DNA of 64,000 nt, taken from an uncultured Ruminiclostridium sp. GTDB lineage: Bacteria > Bacillota > Clostridia > Oscillospirales > Ruminococcaceae. The position numbers and the translations under genes are program-made. Positions 46,027-55,213 of this stretch are shown one piece after another (position 1 is the first letter of the stretch; each line of letters opens with the position of its first letter). The notes below the pieces were generated by a model that had not been told where the DNA came from, did not search any database, and saw only the letters and a list, made by a program, of their open reading frames with translations. Where the stretch lies: positions 1 through 64,000 of the forward strand of contig CAJUQV010000014.1 in assembly GCA_910588335.1 (NCBI GenBank), in the 5' to 3' direction.

Positions 46027-47236
46027 AAAGTTCAGTCCCTTCAACAATAACAGAATCGTACAAAGACAGAAAGCCGTCTTTTTCGGTGGTATCCCTTACA
46101 AGGGTATAATCCCCTTCGGTACGAATTACCTCTATACGTCTAAAATGTACGTTGACTCCAATCTTTATGAATACGCCTTTCTCTCCTTTTTCGTCAAAAT
46201 GTATGGCGGCGGAAGGAATTCGTATTCCGCTTGTTTCGTCAAACAGTATTTTTATCTGAGCGGTACGGTTCATTATGTACCTTTCGTTGAACACGTCAAA
46301 GCTGAGAACAAGCATACACTTTCCCGATTCAAGCTCTCTTATGTTCTCCACATAGGCTCTTACAGGATTAACATCGCTTCCGATACGGACTTTAAGCGTG
46401 GCGTTCTCATAAATGTTCATGGAATTATCCTTGGGAACGGTACATACCATCTTCCACTTATAGTCGGATATAACCTTCCCTATAACATTGGATGCTACCG
46501 TAAGCTCCGGATTTTTTATTATCTCCTCAAGCCGATCCTCCGTAAGAGTGGGGATAACATCGTAATTAAGCACGGTTTCATAGCCGTCCGCCGATGTTAC
46601 AAAATATCCCGTATCCGTAAGCGTAAGATCGTGCGGAGCGGAAGATACCTGAGCCTTAAGCGAAGATATCTCGCCGCTGAGCTGAGAAATTTTGTCCTTA
46701 TAATCACTTGTGGTTCCGTTGACTATCTGACGCTTACTCTGAAGATTAAGATAATCGTTCTTCTGTCCGGCCGCTTCCCCGTATTCTCCGTCAATAACGT
46801 TTTGAATAATTTTTGTATGACACTCATATATCTGATTGGAAAAAGCCTCAAGCTGTGAATTGTCGCTTCCTATAAGCTTTTCTGCGTCACGAAGCACTTC
46901 AATCTGCTTATTCAGTTCATCTATTTTAAGTTGAAGAGCAAGGTCGGTCTGAGAAGCATACACCTGCGCCACCACAGCATTTTTAGCGAGTTTTTCCCCG
47001 TCCGAATACACATAGCTGATAATTCCCGCACCGTTGTAATTAACGTACTTTTCATTACGAATATAAACTCCCGTTGTCTGGATATATTCCTCCGAGTTGT
47101 ATGTCATTGCCGGCTCGGTTCGTATAGGGTTATTGTAATGAATAAAAAGCTGACTGATTATGGTGATCAGCAAAAAGACAATAACCAAACCCCAGACAAT
47201 ACGGGCGGTTACGGCAACCTGTCTTTTTCCCGCCAT
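46001..47236 (-). CDS. HlyD-family membrane-fusion-like protein
   Basis: A 411-residue protein with one N-terminal membrane helix (about 12-30), a biotinyl-lipoyl-like segment around IISYVYSDGEKLAKNAVVAQVYAS, long coiled-coil hairpin (about 90-195) and a beta-barrel end. It is typical of periplasmic adaptor subunits of efflux or secretion pumps. No ABC or RND partner gene is near, and its position between hfq and yggS is conserved in some Clostridia. In this setting a cell-envelope or division role is possible but not shown. The predicted part beyond the helix is outside the cell. Confidence 0.85.
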   Translation of the reverse strand: MAGKRQVAVTARIVWGLVIVFLLITIISQLFIHYNNPIRTEPAMTYNSEEYIQTTGVYIRNEKYVNYNGAGIISYVYSDGEKLAKNAVVAQVYASQTDLALQLKIDELNKQIEVLRDAEKLIGSDNSQLEAFSNQIYECHTKIIQNVIDGEYGEAAGQKNDYLNLQSKRQIVNGTTSDYKDKISQLSGEISSLKAQVSSAPHDLTLTDTGYFVTSADGYETVLNYDVIPTLTEDRLEEIIKNPELTVASNVIGKVISDYKWKMVCTVPKDNSMNIYENATLKVRIGSDVNPVRAYVENIRELESGKCMLVLSFDVFNERYIMNRTAQIKILFDETSGIRIPSAAIHFDEKGEKGVFIKIGVNVHFRRIEVIRTEGDYTLVRDTTEKDGFLSLYDSVIVEGTELYDGKIIQQ

Positions 47237-47242
47237 TGCGTA

Positions 47243-47491
47243 TTATTCAGCGGGCTCGTCCTTATCAAAAGCATCTAAAAGTGAAATGCTCTTAAAAGGA
47301 GTTATGGTACTGATCGCGTGCTTGTATATAAGATTTTGCTTTCCGTCAGTATCCAAAATAACGGTGTAGTTGTCAAAACCTCTTACAACGCCCTTAAACT
47401 GAAATCCGTTGGTAATAAAAATTGTTACCGGTATTTTCTCTTTTCTCGCTTGATTGAGAAAAACGTCCTGTAAATTGATATCCTTTGCCAT
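47243..47491 (-). CDS. hfq: RNA chaperone Hfq
   Basis: An 82-residue Sm-like hexameric RNA chaperone. The Sm1 motif region NLQDVFLNQARKEKIPVTIF and TNGFQFKGVVRGFDNYTVILDT and the Sm2 motif LIYKHAISTI are all standard. The C-terminal tail is short (ISLLDAFDKDEPAE). miaA precedes it, as in many bacteria, but 435 bases of non-coding sequence intervene. It is followed 6 bases later by the HlyD-like gene. Confidence 0.96.
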   Translation of the reverse strand: MAKDINLQDVFLNQARKEKIPVTIFITNGFQFKGVVRGFDNYTVILDTDGKQNLIYKHAISTITPFKSISLLDAFDKDEPAE

Positions 47492-47926
47492 GGTATACGA
47501 TCCTTTCTGTGCTCAAGGAAAAGCAGCTTAAAACTTTTCCACAGTGGGTTGAATTATACAGCTCTTTTGCACCGCACCCGTCGGTTTTCATACGCGGAAA
47601 GACTGATACAAAAACCGAAAAGCGGTTATGCAAACGAGATGCTTTTTCTGGGGATTCTTCCCCTCATTGAACAATTAAGCGATGATCATAACAATTAAGC
47701 GAGAATTCGGAAATGTAATTTAAGCTAAAATAGGAATTTGTTCATAAAACCGAAATTAGAGTCAAATTAAAGTCACAAAAGGTCACAAAGTCATTATTAA
47801 AATTGCAAAAATGTTACAATGTGAGTCCAAATAGTTTCCTAATGTCATAAAAACCTATTATGAAGGGATTTATTGATATTTGGATACAATTAGACATTCT
47901 TATAATGTACATTATACCACATATTT
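47492..47926. other. Non-coding stretch between hfq and miaA
   Basis: The only notable structures are two direct repeats aacaattaagcga (near 47671-47706), a run of agtcacaaaaggtcacaaagtca (about 47770-47792), and a perfect 16-base palindrome TATAATGTACATTATA at 47901-47916. A TATAAT-like box (minus strand) near 47560 could serve hfq, but it lacks a clear -35 box. No gene is supported. Confidence 0.4.
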
Positions 47927-48934
47927 TCAAAAAAAGCTATATCTTTTCACTAAATTTTCAGCGATTTTTAAAATTTTTTCTTCATCGGAGCCACTTTCTA
48001 TTTCAATGCGGTTTAAGTCTTTAATTTTATTAAACCATGTAAGCTGCCTTTTAGCGTAATTCCGCGTAACACGCTTCAGCTTTTCGATACATTCGGAAAG
48101 TTCCTTTTCACCGTCAATATACGCTTTAAGCTCCTTATAGCCTATCGCCTGAGCCGCCGTAACATAATCCGTGTGGGAAAAAAATTCCCTTGCCTCATCG
48201 ACAAGCCCTTTTTTCAACATTATATCCACCCTGCGGTTTATCCTGTCGTAGAGCGTCTCCCTCGGATAATCCGGCATTATATAACACGCCCTGTAAGGCG
48301 TTTCTTCTCTTCTGCTCCTTACAACGGAGCGGCTTATGGTCTCTCCGCTTAAATGAAACACCTCAAGAGCTCTTATAATACGGTTCAGGTTGTTAGGGTG
48401 AAGCCGCGCCGCCGTTTCGGGATCAACCGTCTTAAGTTTTTCCCAAAGAACGGTGTTTCCTTCCTTTTCGGCGATTTTCTTCATATTTTCACGAAATTCG
48501 GAATCACTTCCCGTATCATCAAATTTTATGTTGTCTAAAAGAGATGAAATATAAAGTCCCGTTCCTCCCACTATTATGGGAAGCTTGCCCCTGCTCCGGA
48601 TATCCTCAATACACCGACGGGCAAGCTCCACATAGTCCGCTACAGAAAAAGCCTTTGTAGGAGGCAAAAAATCCATCAGATGATGTTTTACTCCTTTCAT
48701 TTCTTCCTTTGACGGTTTTGCGGAAGCGATTTCCATACCTCGGTATATCTGCATTGAATCGGCAGAAATTATCTCTCCGTCGGTTTTCTTTGCCAGCTTT
48801 ATTCCCAAATCTGTCTTTCCCGACGCGGTGGGACCGCATACTGCGACGATAAATATCTTATCTTTATTATGGCAACCCCGCGCAATGACCTCCTTACGGC
48901 TTTGCGTGCGGCTTGCTTGCATATTTTCCGTCAT
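47927..48934 (-). CDS. miaA: tRNA dimethylallyltransferase MiaA
   Basis: It transfers a dimethylallyl group to A37 of tRNAs that read UNN codons, giving the substrate for MiaB. The core starts at VAVCGPTASGKTDLGIKLAKK (P-loop), continues with SADSMQIYRGMEIASAKP, DFLPPTKAFSVADYVELAR, VGGTGLYISSLLDN and ends KRVTRNYAKRQLTWFNK, all typical. The start at 48934 (MTENMQASRTQ) is chosen because AAGGAGG precedes it. Both the ribosome binding site and the first 20 or so codons lie inside a repeat element, so the N-terminus has about 25 residues not found in relatives. Confidence 0.93.
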   Translation of the reverse strand: MTENMQASRTQSRKEVIARGCHNKDKIFIVAVCGPTASGKTDLGIKLAKKTDGEIISADSMQIYRGMEIASAKPSKEEMKGVKHHLMDFLPPTKAFSVADYVELARRCIEDIRSRGKLPIIVGGTGLYISSLLDNIKFDDTGSDSEFRENMKKIAEKEGNTVLWEKLKTVDPETAARLHPNNLNRIIRALEVFHLSGETISRSVVRSRREETPYRACYIMPDYPRETLYDRINRRVDIMLKKGLVDEAREFFSHTDYVTAAQAIGYKELKAYIDGEKELSECIEKLKRVTRNYAKRQLTWFNKIKDLNRIEIESGSDEEKILKIAENLVKRYSFF

Positions 48935-49034
48935 CTTGCACAAATCCTCCTTGAAATACGCCAGTATTCCTGCGTCGCTGACGAAAAATCTGGCGGCGCA
49001 ATCCACACACAATCATTGTGCGGTGTTGCCTTAA
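48868..49034 (-). repeat. MITE-like element with shared hairpin core, copy 4 (miaA 5' end)
   Basis: On the minus strand it starts ggcaacaccgcacaatg and ends gcggggttgcc, giving imperfect terminal repeats. The core gcaggaatactggcgtatttcaag is at 48950-48973. It is homologous to 34686-34866 over its length, and both copies share atgacggaaaa-atgcaagc, which is used here as the miaA start. It lies between mutL and miaA. Confidence 0.75.
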
Positions 49035-49052
49035 CACTGTTGTTTTGCATAA

Positions 49053-51068
49053 TTACTGAATACGTCCGAAGTTCCTTTCAATATTGTACTTTGACATTTT
49101 GGTAATAATAGGTCTTCCATGGGGACAATAGCGTATTGCTCCGTCATCCCACACTCGCTTTGCCAGAAGTTCCAATTCCTTTGGAGATGTATGCTCATTA
49201 GCCTTTATCGCGCCCTTGCATGCCACCGTGTGAAGTACCTCGTCAAACAAAAGCCCCTCTATATCGTCCCCGCCCTTAAGCAGCACAGACGCTATCCTTT
49301 GAAGCGTATCCGAAGGAGAAAGGTCGGTGAGAAGGGATGGAAAGGCCGTTATTTCGGCTTCGGATTCGGCGGGGAAAAACAGTTCAATACCCAGGCTATC
49401 AAGATACACGGCATTGTCGGCAAGGGCGGTAGTTTCCTCAATTGACAATGTAAGCTTTACAGGCTGGGTCAGGATCTGTGCGCTTACGTGAAGGTCTTTT
49501 TTAAGTTCCTCAAAGCGTATTCTCTCATGAGCGGCGTGCTTATCCATCAGAATAAGCTCGTCCCCGCATTCGCATACTATGTATGTTTTAAACAGTTCTC
49601 CTATAAATTTGAGGGAAGGCTTGTACCGCTCTTCGATAATAGGATCGGGAGTACGGATGTTCTTTTCCTCCTCAGAGCCGGGACGGATAAAGCTGGATTT
49701 GTTCAAAAACTCATATCCAACCGTATTTACTTCCTTATTTGCTTCCCCTTTTTCGACAGCTTCCTCATTCTCCCCCGAAAACACCTCCTGAATAAATACG
49801 TTTTTTGGAGGCAACGGCTTGTATACGGACTTAAAGCTTTTTAAACCCGAAAGCTTTTCCTTGTCCGCCCCTTTGGAATCAATGCCGTATACCTTGCTTA
49901 CGGATATTTCGGCAACGCTGCTGTAAGCGCTTTCGGAAGTATTAAGGTTATAACCGTCGGAAACGTTTTCGGTACTATTCGATTTATCTTCACCATCGGA
50001 AAAAGCCTCTGTTTCGTCCGAAAGAGCACCGCCAAGTTTAAAAATTTTCTTATTGTCGGAACCAAATGCGGTTTCCTTTCCGTTTTCCGCATTCAGTATT
50101 CCGTTTTTTACCGCCAGATATATCGTTTCAAAAATCGACCTTTCGTCGGCGAACCTCACCTCTGTTTTCGACGGACTGACATTTACGTCCACATCGCCTG
50201 CGGGCATTTCTATATTTAAAACGCATGCGGGGAATTTGCCCACCATAACGCTGTTTTTATAGCCTTCCTCCAAAGCCGCCATACAGGTGTTATTTCTGAC
50301 GGAACGTCCGTTTATAAAAAAGTACTGCATCTGACGGTTGGCGCGGCAGGCGTAAGGAGTAGTTATATAACCGCTTACCTGTATGGGGCTTCGACCGTAA
50401 TCCACCTCCGTAAGAGAAGCTGCGAACTGTTTTCCGAACACGGAATAAATAACCGAATAAAGCCGACCGTCTCCGGAAGTGACCCTTACGGTCTTATTGT
50501 CTTTTATAAAAGTAAAAGCAACGTCCGGATAGCTTAAAGCAAGCCTATCCACCACCGACTGTACGTAATTTGCCTCGGTGGAATCCTTTTTCAGGAATTT
50601 AAGCCTTGCGGGAGTGTTGAAAAAAAGATCTCTCAGTATTATCGTGGTGCCGTCTGGACAGCCTGTTTTTTCATACAAGGTTTCTTCTCCCCCTTCGGCT
50701 TTATATGCGGTGCCCAAATTATCCTCTTTTCTTTTGGTTAAAAGCTCCGCCTTTGTTACCGCCGCTACCGAAGCCAGCGCTTCTCCTCTGAAACCGAGAG
50801 TGGAAATGTTCTCAAGCTCCTCAGCCACTGAAAGCTTGCTTGTGGCATGACGCAAAAAGGCGGTGGGAACCTCGCCGTGAGACATTCCGCAGCCGTCGTC
50901 GGTGACTCTCATATAGGTTATGCCGCCGTTTTTTATTTCCACGGAAATTCTTTTCGCTCCCGCGTCCACGGAATTTTCTATCAGCTCCTTAATAACCGAA
51001 GCAGGACGCTCAATTACCTCTCCCGCCGCTATAAGCTCATAGACACTTTTATCAAGCAGCTTTATCAT
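49053..51068 (-). CDS. mutL: DNA mismatch repair protein MutL
   Basis: It couples MutS recognition to strand incision. The 671-residue protein has the GHKL ATPase start (IAAGEVIERPASVIKELIENSVDAGA, DDGCGM, GFRGEALASVAAV), a poorly conserved acidic linker (about 340-480) and a C-terminal dimerisation domain. The endonuclease motif is present as DKHAAHERIRFEE, fitting DxHAxxExxxxE, and ACKGAIKANEH plus CPHGRP complete the zinc site. It lies downstream of mutS, as in most Firmicutes. Confidence 0.96.
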   Translation of the reverse strand: MIKLLDKSVYELIAAGEVIERPASVIKELIENSVDAGAKRISVEIKNGGITYMRVTDDGCGMSHGEVPTAFLRHATSKLSVAEELENISTLGFRGEALASVAAVTKAELLTKRKEDNLGTAYKAEGGEETLYEKTGCPDGTTIILRDLFFNTPARLKFLKKDSTEANYVQSVVDRLALSYPDVAFTFIKDNKTVRVTSGDGRLYSVIYSVFGKQFAASLTEVDYGRSPIQVSGYITTPYACRANRQMQYFFINGRSVRNNTCMAALEEGYKNSVMVGKFPACVLNIEMPAGDVDVNVSPSKTEVRFADERSIFETIYLAVKNGILNAENGKETAFGSDNKKIFKLGGALSDETEAFSDGEDKSNSTENVSDGYNLNTSESAYSSVAEISVSKVYGIDSKGADKEKLSGLKSFKSVYKPLPPKNVFIQEVFSGENEEAVEKGEANKEVNTVGYEFLNKSSFIRPGSEEEKNIRTPDPIIEERYKPSLKFIGELFKTYIVCECGDELILMDKHAAHERIRFEELKKDLHVSAQILTQPVKLTLSIEETTALADNAVYLDSLGIELFFPAESEAEITAFPSLLTDLSPSDTLQRIASVLLKGGDDIEGLLFDEVLHTVACKGAIKANEHTSPKELELLAKRVWDDGAIRYCPHGRPIITKMSKYNIERNFGRIQ

Positions 51069-51173
51069 TTGCGCATCTGTCCTTTCTCAAACCTACACTT
51101 TCCGCTCCATCAAATGAAACCTTTTCACAATACTTGCCGCGAAAAAAATCAAAAAAACAACGGAGAACAATAT

Positions 51174-53774
51174 TCAAACCAGCGTTTTAAGTTCCTCAAG
51201 AACCTGCCATGCCTCTCTCGGCGTGAGATCGTCCATATCAAGATTTTTCAGCCTTTGTATAACCTTATCTTTATTTATCTCGGAAAAATCCATTTGTATT
51301 TCGCCCTCTCTCTCCTTTTTTAGCCGATTTTCCAGATCAATCTTATTTTCAGCCTCCATACCTTCGAGGGCGGTCTTTGCCGCTTCAATAACCTTTTTCG
51401 GAATGCCCGCCAACTTTGCTACCTCGATTCCGTAACTGTCGTCGGTGCCGCCCTCCACAATCTTGTGGAGAAATTTAATATCGTCGCCTTTTTTTACCAC
51501 GGCTACACTAAAATTACGTATTCCCTCGTTGCTTTTTTCAAGAGAGATAAGCTCGTGATAATGAGTCGCGAACAACGTTCTGCATCCTATATTCTTTCCG
51601 TTTATATATTCCGCCACCGCCTTTGCTATGCTTATTCCGTCAAAGGTGGATGTACCTCTGCCGATTTCGTCCATTATCACAAGGCTATGGCTCGTCGCCT
51701 GCGTGAGTATCTCCGCCACCTCGTCCATTTCCACCATAAAGGTGGATTTACCCGACGTAAGGTCGTCGCTGGCTCCCACTCTGGTAAATATCTTGTCCAC
51801 CACTCCTATGCGGGCGTGTTTTGCGGGCACAAAGCAGCCGATTTGCGCCATAAGCGTTATCAGCGCCACCTGACGCATAAAAGTGGATTTACCCGACATA
51901 TTGGGGCCGGTTATCATTATAAGACGGTTTTTCTTAAGATCCAGATACGCGTCGTTAGGGGTAAAAGGAATGTCGGAAAGAATTTTTTCCACAACGGGAT
52001 GACGCCCAGCCTTTATGTCTATAACGCTGTCCAAAGTTATATCCGGCTTGGTATAGTTGTTTTCTATTGCTGCTCGCGCAAAGCTTGCCAGCACGTCCGT
52101 ATCCGCTATGCCCTCGGCGGTTTTCAGCACAGATTCCATTCTTTCGGAAATGAACTTCCTCACCTCGGCGAAAATCTGCGCTTCAAGCTTTATAATTCTT
52201 TCCCCCGCCGTAAGCATTTCCCCTTCGATTTTCTTAAGTTCCTGAGTAATATATCTTTCTCCGGTAGTAAGGGTTTGTTTCCTTACATAGCGGTCGGGAA
52301 CCTGATCCACCTGTCCCTTGGATACTTCGATATAGTATCCGAAAACACGGTTAAAGCCTACCTTAAGGGTTTTTATTCCCGTAGCCTCTTTTTCCCGCTC
52401 CTCGATTTTTTTTAGCAGCTCACCGCCGCCGTCCATAATGCTTCTAAGCCTGTCCAGTTCCTCGTTAAATCCCGTCTTTATATATCCGCCGTCCTTGGTG
52501 CTCAGGGGCTGATCGTCGGCAAGAGCGTTTTCCACTAAAGCGGTTATGTCATCATGCGAGCTTATTTTACCGTTAAGGCTTTTCAGCAGCGAGCATCCGA
52601 AAAGACTCAGCGACTCCTTCACCTTTGGAAGCTTACCGCACGCCCTGCCCAAGGAATAAACGTCCTTCGGGCTTGCCATTTTGTAGGCAATTCTTGACAT
52701 AAGACGCTCCAAATCGGTTATTCCGTCGAGACTTTCCCTAAGCCCTTCAAGCTTGGCCATATCGGAAGCAAGCTCCTCCACGGCGTCCAGCCTCTCCATT
52801 ATCTTTATCTGCTTCATAAGCGGCTGGCTTACCACCTGCTTCAGCCTGCGCTTTCCGAGACTCGTCTTTGTTTTATCAAGCACCCAAAGAAGAGAACCCC
52901 TATATTCCCTGCTACGCATGGTTTCAATAAGCTCCAGATTCCTTCTGGCGGAAAAGTTAAGCTCCATGTATTCACTGCCGCCATGAACAATGAATTTAAC
53001 CGAGCGGGAAACTTCACTTTTATAGTTGGTATTTATATACCCGAAAAGAGCATATGCAGCCTTTTTGCAAAGTTCCATACCGTCGGGTATGCTTCCGCTG
53101 CTTTCGGTAACAAACTGCTCCGTAAGATTTTCGGCGTTATCGGGGGAAAAGCTTTCATCGGGGAGCACGTCGGCAACGCAGCGGCTGACCTTTTCCGTTA
53201 TAAAAAAGTGAACCTGATCAAGATCCAGAAATTTATCATTGAACAGTATTTCGGAAGGCATATAGCTGCCTATCTCGCCGATTATCCCCTTGGAAAGCTC
53301 GGCAACGTTTTTGGCGCTTTTCTGAATCAGATGTATCTCTCCCGTAGAAACATCCGCGAACACCATTCCGCAGCTTTTTTCAGCGTAATACAAACAGAGA
53401 ATATAATTGTTTTTGCTTTCATCCAGCATACCGTCCTCTATAACGGTACCGGGAGTTATTATTCTCACTACCTCCCGCTTTACAAGTCCCTTTGCAAGAG
53501 ACGGATCCTCCACCTGCTCGCATATCGCGACTCTGCGGCCGTTATCTATAAGCCGTTTTATGTAAGAGACGGCGGAATGATGGGGCACTCCGCACATATG
53601 TACTCCCGCCCTTGAGGTCAAAGCAAGGTCAAGTTCCTTTGAAATGTCCTCTGCGTCCTTATAGAACATTTCAAAAAAATCTCCCAGCCTGAAAAACAAT
53701 ACGTAATTCGGATATTGAGCCTTTATCTCCTGATACTGCGCAAGCATCGGAGTAGTTTTTTCCGTTTTTTCCAC
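51174..53774 (-). CDS. mutS: DNA mismatch repair protein MutS
   Basis: It recognises mismatches. The 866-residue protein has the mismatch-binding N-terminus (FFRLGDFFEMFYKDA with the stacking Phe), connector and clamp regions, Walker A TGPNMSGKSTFMRQ, IMDEIGRGTSTFDG and the C-terminal helix-turn-helix. The start is GTG at 53774 with AAGGCGG upstream, and the mature N-terminus reads EKTEKTTPMLAQYQEIK. mutL follows after 105 bases. Confidence 0.97.
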   Translation of the reverse strand: MEKTEKTTPMLAQYQEIKAQYPNYVLFFRLGDFFEMFYKDAEDISKELDLALTSRAGVHMCGVPHHSAVSYIKRLIDNGRRVAICEQVEDPSLAKGLVKREVVRIITPGTVIEDGMLDESKNNYILCLYYAEKSCGMVFADVSTGEIHLIQKSAKNVAELSKGIIGEIGSYMPSEILFNDKFLDLDQVHFFITEKVSRCVADVLPDESFSPDNAENLTEQFVTESSGSIPDGMELCKKAAYALFGYINTNYKSEVSRSVKFIVHGGSEYMELNFSARRNLELIETMRSREYRGSLLWVLDKTKTSLGKRRLKQVVSQPLMKQIKIMERLDAVEELASDMAKLEGLRESLDGITDLERLMSRIAYKMASPKDVYSLGRACGKLPKVKESLSLFGCSLLKSLNGKISSHDDITALVENALADDQPLSTKDGGYIKTGFNEELDRLRSIMDGGGELLKKIEEREKEATGIKTLKVGFNRVFGYYIEVSKGQVDQVPDRYVRKQTLTTGERYITQELKKIEGEMLTAGERIIKLEAQIFAEVRKFISERMESVLKTAEGIADTDVLASFARAAIENNYTKPDITLDSVIDIKAGRHPVVEKILSDIPFTPNDAYLDLKKNRLIMITGPNMSGKSTFMRQVALITLMAQIGCFVPAKHARIGVVDKIFTRVGASDDLTSGKSTFMVEMDEVAEILTQATSHSLVIMDEIGRGTSTFDGISIAKAVAEYINGKNIGCRTLFATHYHELISLEKSNEGIRNFSVAVVKKGDDIKFLHKIVEGGTDDSYGIEVAKLAGIPKKVIEAAKTALEGMEAENKIDLENRLKKEREGEIQMDFSEINKDKVIQRLKNLDMDDLTPREAWQVLEELKTLV

Positions 53775-53804
53775 TTTTGTTCCGCCTTAATAAAAAATGT
53801 ACAT

Positions 53805-54743
53805 TTATTTCATCGCGTATTTTTTCGCAATCTCATCGCTGCTTTCGGAAAACAGCTCCAAAGCCACGGCTTGTGTTTCTTTTGCCGAAAGAGCGGCAAG
53901 TTCCTTGAAGTCAAGCCCCGTTTTAAAGGAAAATTTCTCCGCTATTTTATATGAAGCGAGAGCGTGACCGTTTTTGGCGTTGGAATTGTCCGATTCCAAA
54001 AGAAACTTTTCAAGCATATTTCTTTGCTCCGAATAAATCAGTTCCACAAGCTTCGCCCTGTATTCAAGATCATCGGAAGAAATATTTCCGAATTTTATAA
54101 GGTCCATCGAGTGCTGAGCCTCGTGCTTTAATAATGAGACCCTAAACGCCTCTCCTTCAATATCATAACTGCTCTTCACACAGTTTATTATACCGTCGGA
54201 ATCCGTCCATCCGCCGGTACCCGTCATGCCGAAGGAAATGTAATCCAGCCAGCTTCTTGATATAAATCCGTCCAGCAGCATAACGGTATACTCCGAGTTT
54301 CCGTCCGGAAGTTCAACGTCGTACTTTTTCTTCTCGGTATCCGACCAGACATACGGGCCGAGAAATCCGCCGGTACGTCCTCCCAAAAAACTGAATCCGC
54401 GTTCGTTAAAAGCCTGGAACACATATTTTTCTTCTGTTTCTTCAATACTGGAACAGGTAACGAAATTGCCGAAAATAGCCCCGAACCTCTCCCCCATTCG
54501 CTTTTCCGCTTCTTTGGTATTATTATTCAGATAAAATACTTCTCTGTAATATTTTCTGTAAACATCAAGTATTTCGTTAAGATAAGCGTCATTCTCATAT
54601 ACGGGACGCTTATCCTCATCAAAAACTTCTCGGTATCTACCGCAAAGCTCGGATTGATCACTGAAACCGCTGAGATATGATATAGCGGCATTAAGCTCTC
54701 CTTTTACAAGAAAACCCGTAAAAACGTTCTTCTCAAAAGTCAT
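53805..54743 (-). CDS. HExxH-motif protein of unknown function (mutS-ricA interval)
   Basis: I do not recognise this 312-residue protein. It carries HEAQH at 207-211 with glutamates at 227 and 234 that could complete a gluzincin-type zinc site, so a metallopeptidase fold is possible. There is no signal peptide or membrane helix, so it should be cytoplasmic. It lies between the ricA-like gene and mutS, a slot that holds cotE in B. subtilis, but it is not similar to CotE. The spacing to its neighbours is 15-30 bases, so it is part of the same transcript. Confidence 0.75.
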   Translation of the reverse strand: MTFEKNVFTGFLVKGELNAAISYLSGFSDQSELCGRYREVFDEDKRPVYENDAYLNEILDVYRKYYREVFYLNNNTKEAEKRMGERFGAIFGNFVTCSSIEETEEKYVFQAFNERGFSFLGGRTGGFLGPYVWSDTEKKKYDVELPDGNSEYTVMLLDGFISRSWLDYISFGMTGTGGWTDSDGIINCVKSSYDIEGEAFRVSLLKHEAQHSMDLIKFGNISSDDLEYRAKLVELIYSEQRNMLEKFLLESDNSNAKNGHALASYKIAEKFSFKTGLDFKELAALSAKETQAVALELFSESSDEIAKKYAMK

Positions 54744-54758
54744 TCAACAATTCCCGAT

Positions 54759-55169
54759 TCAGTGACAGCCGCCGCAGGTGGAACAATCGGAAGTGCAATT
54801 ATGCTGCACCTGACAGGTGTCCGGATCCTCACCGTCGCAGCACAGAGAGATAATACCCTGAACCTCCTGCAAAAGATTATCCAGAGCGTTTTTCATAATG
54901 GCGAAATTGGCCATATGCGCATTGCCCATAACCCTTTCGTAGCATTCCTGAAGTTCGTTGTTGTATCTTTCAAGCTTGGCGTTGTCTCTGACGCCCTCGG
55001 GCTTGTCCATTTCAAGCTGCATGTTTTCTCTTTTAAGATTAAATTCACCGATAAGCTGCTGCAGTGCCTCGTCCTTATCGTTTTCCTGCTTCGCCTCAAT
55101 ATAACCCTTATAGCGCTCATCGTTCTGTATCGCTCTTCCCAATTCTCTTGCTGCCTTAATAACGTCCAT
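54759..55169 (-). CDS. YlbF/YmcA (RicA)-family protein with Cys-rich tail
   Basis: A 136-residue member of the YlbF/YmcA family. In B. subtilis these proteins form the Ric complex with YaaT, bind [4Fe-4S] clusters and help RNase Y process mRNA. The helical core is typical (VIKAARELGRAIQNDERYKGYIEA), and the C-terminal tail has seven cysteines at 110, 111, 119, 125, 129, 132 and 135, suitable for metal binding. The start at 55169 is preferred over 55187 because AAAGGA precedes it. miaB lies upstream as with ymcA in B. subtilis, supporting the RicA assignment. Confidence 0.85.
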   Translation of the reverse strand: MDVIKAARELGRAIQNDERYKGYIEAKQENDKDEALQQLIGEFNLKRENMQLEMDKPEGVRDNAKLERYNNELQECYERVMGNAHMANFAIMKNALDNLLQEVQGIISLCCDGEDPDTCQVQHNCTSDCSTCGGCH

Positions 55170-55213
55170 TTTTGTTTTTCCTTTCATATTCTTATAATTT
55201 TTTTATTTACTTA

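Noticed and set aside
48935..49012. Longer miaA start at 49012
   Set aside because: No ribosome binding site is present and the region is purely repeat sequence. The inner ATG follows AAGGAGG.
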